The notes under the pieces are model-generated. The model had not been told where the DNA came from. It made no database searches and was given only the letters and a program-made list of their open reading frames with translations. From the NCBI GenBank assembly GCA_021795795.1, contig JAJYPA010000398.1, positions 1-7,621 on the forward strand: DNA of 7,621 nucleotides, given 5' to 3'. This stretch comes from Pseudomonadota bacterium (lineage in GTDB: Bacteria; Pseudomonadota; Gammaproteobacteria; Halothiobacillales; Halothiobacillaceae). How positions within the stretch are numbered: the stretch's first letter is position 1; each line of letters begins with the position of its first letter. Shown piece after piece: positions 6,290 to 7,621 of the stretch. The translations under genes were made by a program, and so were the position numbers.

Positions 6290-7621
6290 ATGTCTGACAA
6301 CCGCAGAAGCAAAACCGTCACGCAGGGGGTGCAGCGCTCGCCCAACCGCGCCCTGTTGCGCGCGGTGGGCTTTGGTGATAAGGATTTCGACAAACCTATC
6401 GTCGGCGTGGCGAATGCGCACAGTACCATCACGCCCTGCAATATCGGCATCGGCGCGCTGGCCGCGCGCGCGGAAGCCGCGCTCAAGGCGGCTGGTGCGA
6501 TGCCGCAAACATTTGGCACCATCACCATTTCCGACGGCATTTCCATGGGCACCGAGGGCATGAAATATTCGCTGGTGTCGCGGGAGGTGATTGCCGACTC
6601 CATTGAAACGGTGTGCCAAGGTCAGAGCATGGACGGCGTGCTCGCCCTCGGCGGCTGCGACAAAAACATGCCGGGTGCGATGATCGCCATCGCCCGCATG
6701 AACATTCCGGCGATCTTCGTTTATGGCGGCACCATCAAACCGGGCCACTACAACGGCCGCGATCTTACCATCATGAGTGCCTTCGAGGCGGTGGGGCAGT
6801 ACACCGTGCATAAAATTGACGAACCAGAGCTGCTGGAGATCGAGCGCCATGCCTGCCCTGGCGCGGGCTCCTGCGGCGGCATGTATACCGCCAACACCAT
6901 GTCTTCCATCTTCGAGGCCATGGGCATGAGTCTGCCGTATTCCTCCACCATGGCAGCGGAGGATGAGGAAAAGGCCGAGAGCGCGGCGCAGTCCGCGGAA
7001 GTTTTGGTAAACGCGATCAAAAAACAGATCCTGCCGCGCCGGATATTGACGCGCCAGGCGTTTGAAAACGCCATTGCGGTGGCCATGGCGGTGGGCGGCT
7101 CCACCAACGCGGTGTTGCATCTGCTCGCCATCGCGCACGCTGCGCAGGTGCCGCTCACGATTGATGATTTCGAGACCATGCGCGCGCGTGTGCCGGTACT
7201 GTGCGATTTGAAGCCGTCGGGCCGTTATGTCGCCACCGATCTGCATCGGGCGGGCGGCATCCCCCAGGTGATGAAGATATTGCTTGCGCACGGCGTGTTG
7301 CACGGTGATGCGCTGACCATTACCGGTCAGACCGTCGCGGAAGTTTTGCAGGATGTGCCAGCAGAGCCGCGTAAGGATCAAGAAGTGATCCGCCCGTGGA
7401 ACAATCCTATTTATGCCCAAGGACACCTCGCCATCCTGAAGGGCAATCTCGCGCCCGAAGGCGCGGTGGCGAAAACCACCGGCTTCATGGTGCACAAGAT
7501 CACCGGCCCGGCGCGCGTATTTGAGTCCGAGGGGTCTTGCATGGAAGCGATCCTGGCGCAGAAAATCAAGCCCGGCGATATCGTGGTCATCCGCTACGAA
7601 GGTCCCAAGGGCGGGCCCGGC
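6290..7621 (+). CDS. ilvD: Dihydroxyacid dehydratase IlvD (5' part, 3' end outside window)
   Basis: IlvD removes water from 2,3-dihydroxy-3-methylvalerate and 2,3-dihydroxyisovalerate to give the keto acids for isoleucine and for valine, leucine and pantothenate. The first 444 residues are present without a stop; the family has about 560-615, so roughly the last fifth is outside. Three cysteines fit the iron-sulfur ligands: Cys50 in ITPCN, Cys123 in GGCDKNMPG and Cys195 in [16 protein letters not shown]. All three together point to the [2Fe-2S] form. Asp82 in [12 protein letters not shown], Asp124 and Lys125 (carbamylated in relatives) fit the magnesium site. [15 protein letters not shown] and the [18 protein letters not shown] region are also typical. 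Related 6-phosphogluconate dehydratase (Edd) is less likely given the short N-terminus and the motifs. The gene follows pyrC by 105 bases in the same frame and strand. No leader peptide rich in Ile, Leu or Val codons was found, so classical attenuation is not apparent. Confidence 0.97.
   Translation, partial: MSDNRRSKTVTQGVQRSPNRALLRAVGFGDKDFDKPIVGVANAHSTITPCNIGIGALAARAEAALKAAGAMPQTFGTITISDGISMGTEGMKYSLVSREVIADSIETVCQGQSMDGVLALGGCDKNMPGAMIAIARMNIPAIFVYGGTIKPGHYNGRDLTIMSAFEAVGQYTVHKIDEPELLEIERHACPGAGSCGGMYTANTMSSIFEAMGMSLPYSSTMAAEDEEKAESAAQSAEVLVNAIKKQILPRRILTRQAFENAIAVAMAVGGSTNAVLHLLAIAHAAQVPLTIDDFETMRARVPVLCDLKPSGRYVATDLHRAGGIPQVMKILLAHGVLHGDALTITGQTVAEVLQDVPAEPRKDQEVIRPWNNPIYAQGHLAILKGNLAPEGAVAKTTGFMVHKITGPARVFESEGSCMEAILAQKIKPGDIVVIRYEGPKGGPG

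Noticed and set aside
5003..7495. Very long (830-codon) open frame on the minus strand
   Set aside because: It runs antisense to pyrC and ilvD, both confirmed by active-site residues. Its product is rich in Arg, His and Gly with no family motif, as expected from the mirror of GC-rich codons.

Overview
The window reads as chromosomal DNA of a chemolithoautotrophic proteobacterium, most likely gammaproteobacterial or betaproteobacterial. This is inferred from three things: a DAB-type inorganic carbon pump (dabBA), a PyrC of the short homodimeric class typical of those groups, and moderate to high GC. No species can be named from the sequence alone. Every supported gene is on the + strand, gaps are short (at most 125 bases), and no tRNA, rRNA, insertion sequence or CRISPR array was seen.

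Positions 1-3265 hold the 3' part of dabB (membrane, NuoL-like, cut by the left edge) and a complete dabA (868 aa) that starts 2 bases after the dabB stop. Together they form the two-subunit, energy-coupled bicarbonate-accumulating DAB complex. All four zinc-site residues of DabA are visible.

Positions 3391-4993 hold a little-characterised cluster. It contains a 292-aa protein that I assign to the DUF6671 family, with a cysteine-rich C-terminus that looks like tandem zinc ribbons. Next is a 181-aa protein that I do not recognise. Last is a 36-codon ORF with a strong ribosome binding site, whose first 18 or so residues resemble the start of SbtA-type sodium/bicarbonate symporters before it runs into a stop. 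Beside dabBA, that last ORF could be the stump of a second inorganic-carbon transporter gene, or simply a small one-helix membrane protein.

Positions 5081-7621 hold housekeeping biosynthesis. A complete pyrC (dihydroorotase, pyrimidine pathway) has every metal ligand at a constant +20 offset from the E. coli enzyme. The first 444 codons of ilvD (dihydroxyacid dehydratase, branched-chain amino acids, cut by the right edge) have the three Fe-S cysteines in place.

The dabBA part looks less GC-rich by eye than the DNA downstream, which may mark a boundary between acquired and resident DNA near 3265-3450. The best leads are the SbtA-like stump and the unexplained pair of proteins between the carbon pump and the biosynthetic genes. 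I do not see convincing evidence of a wholly new system here.
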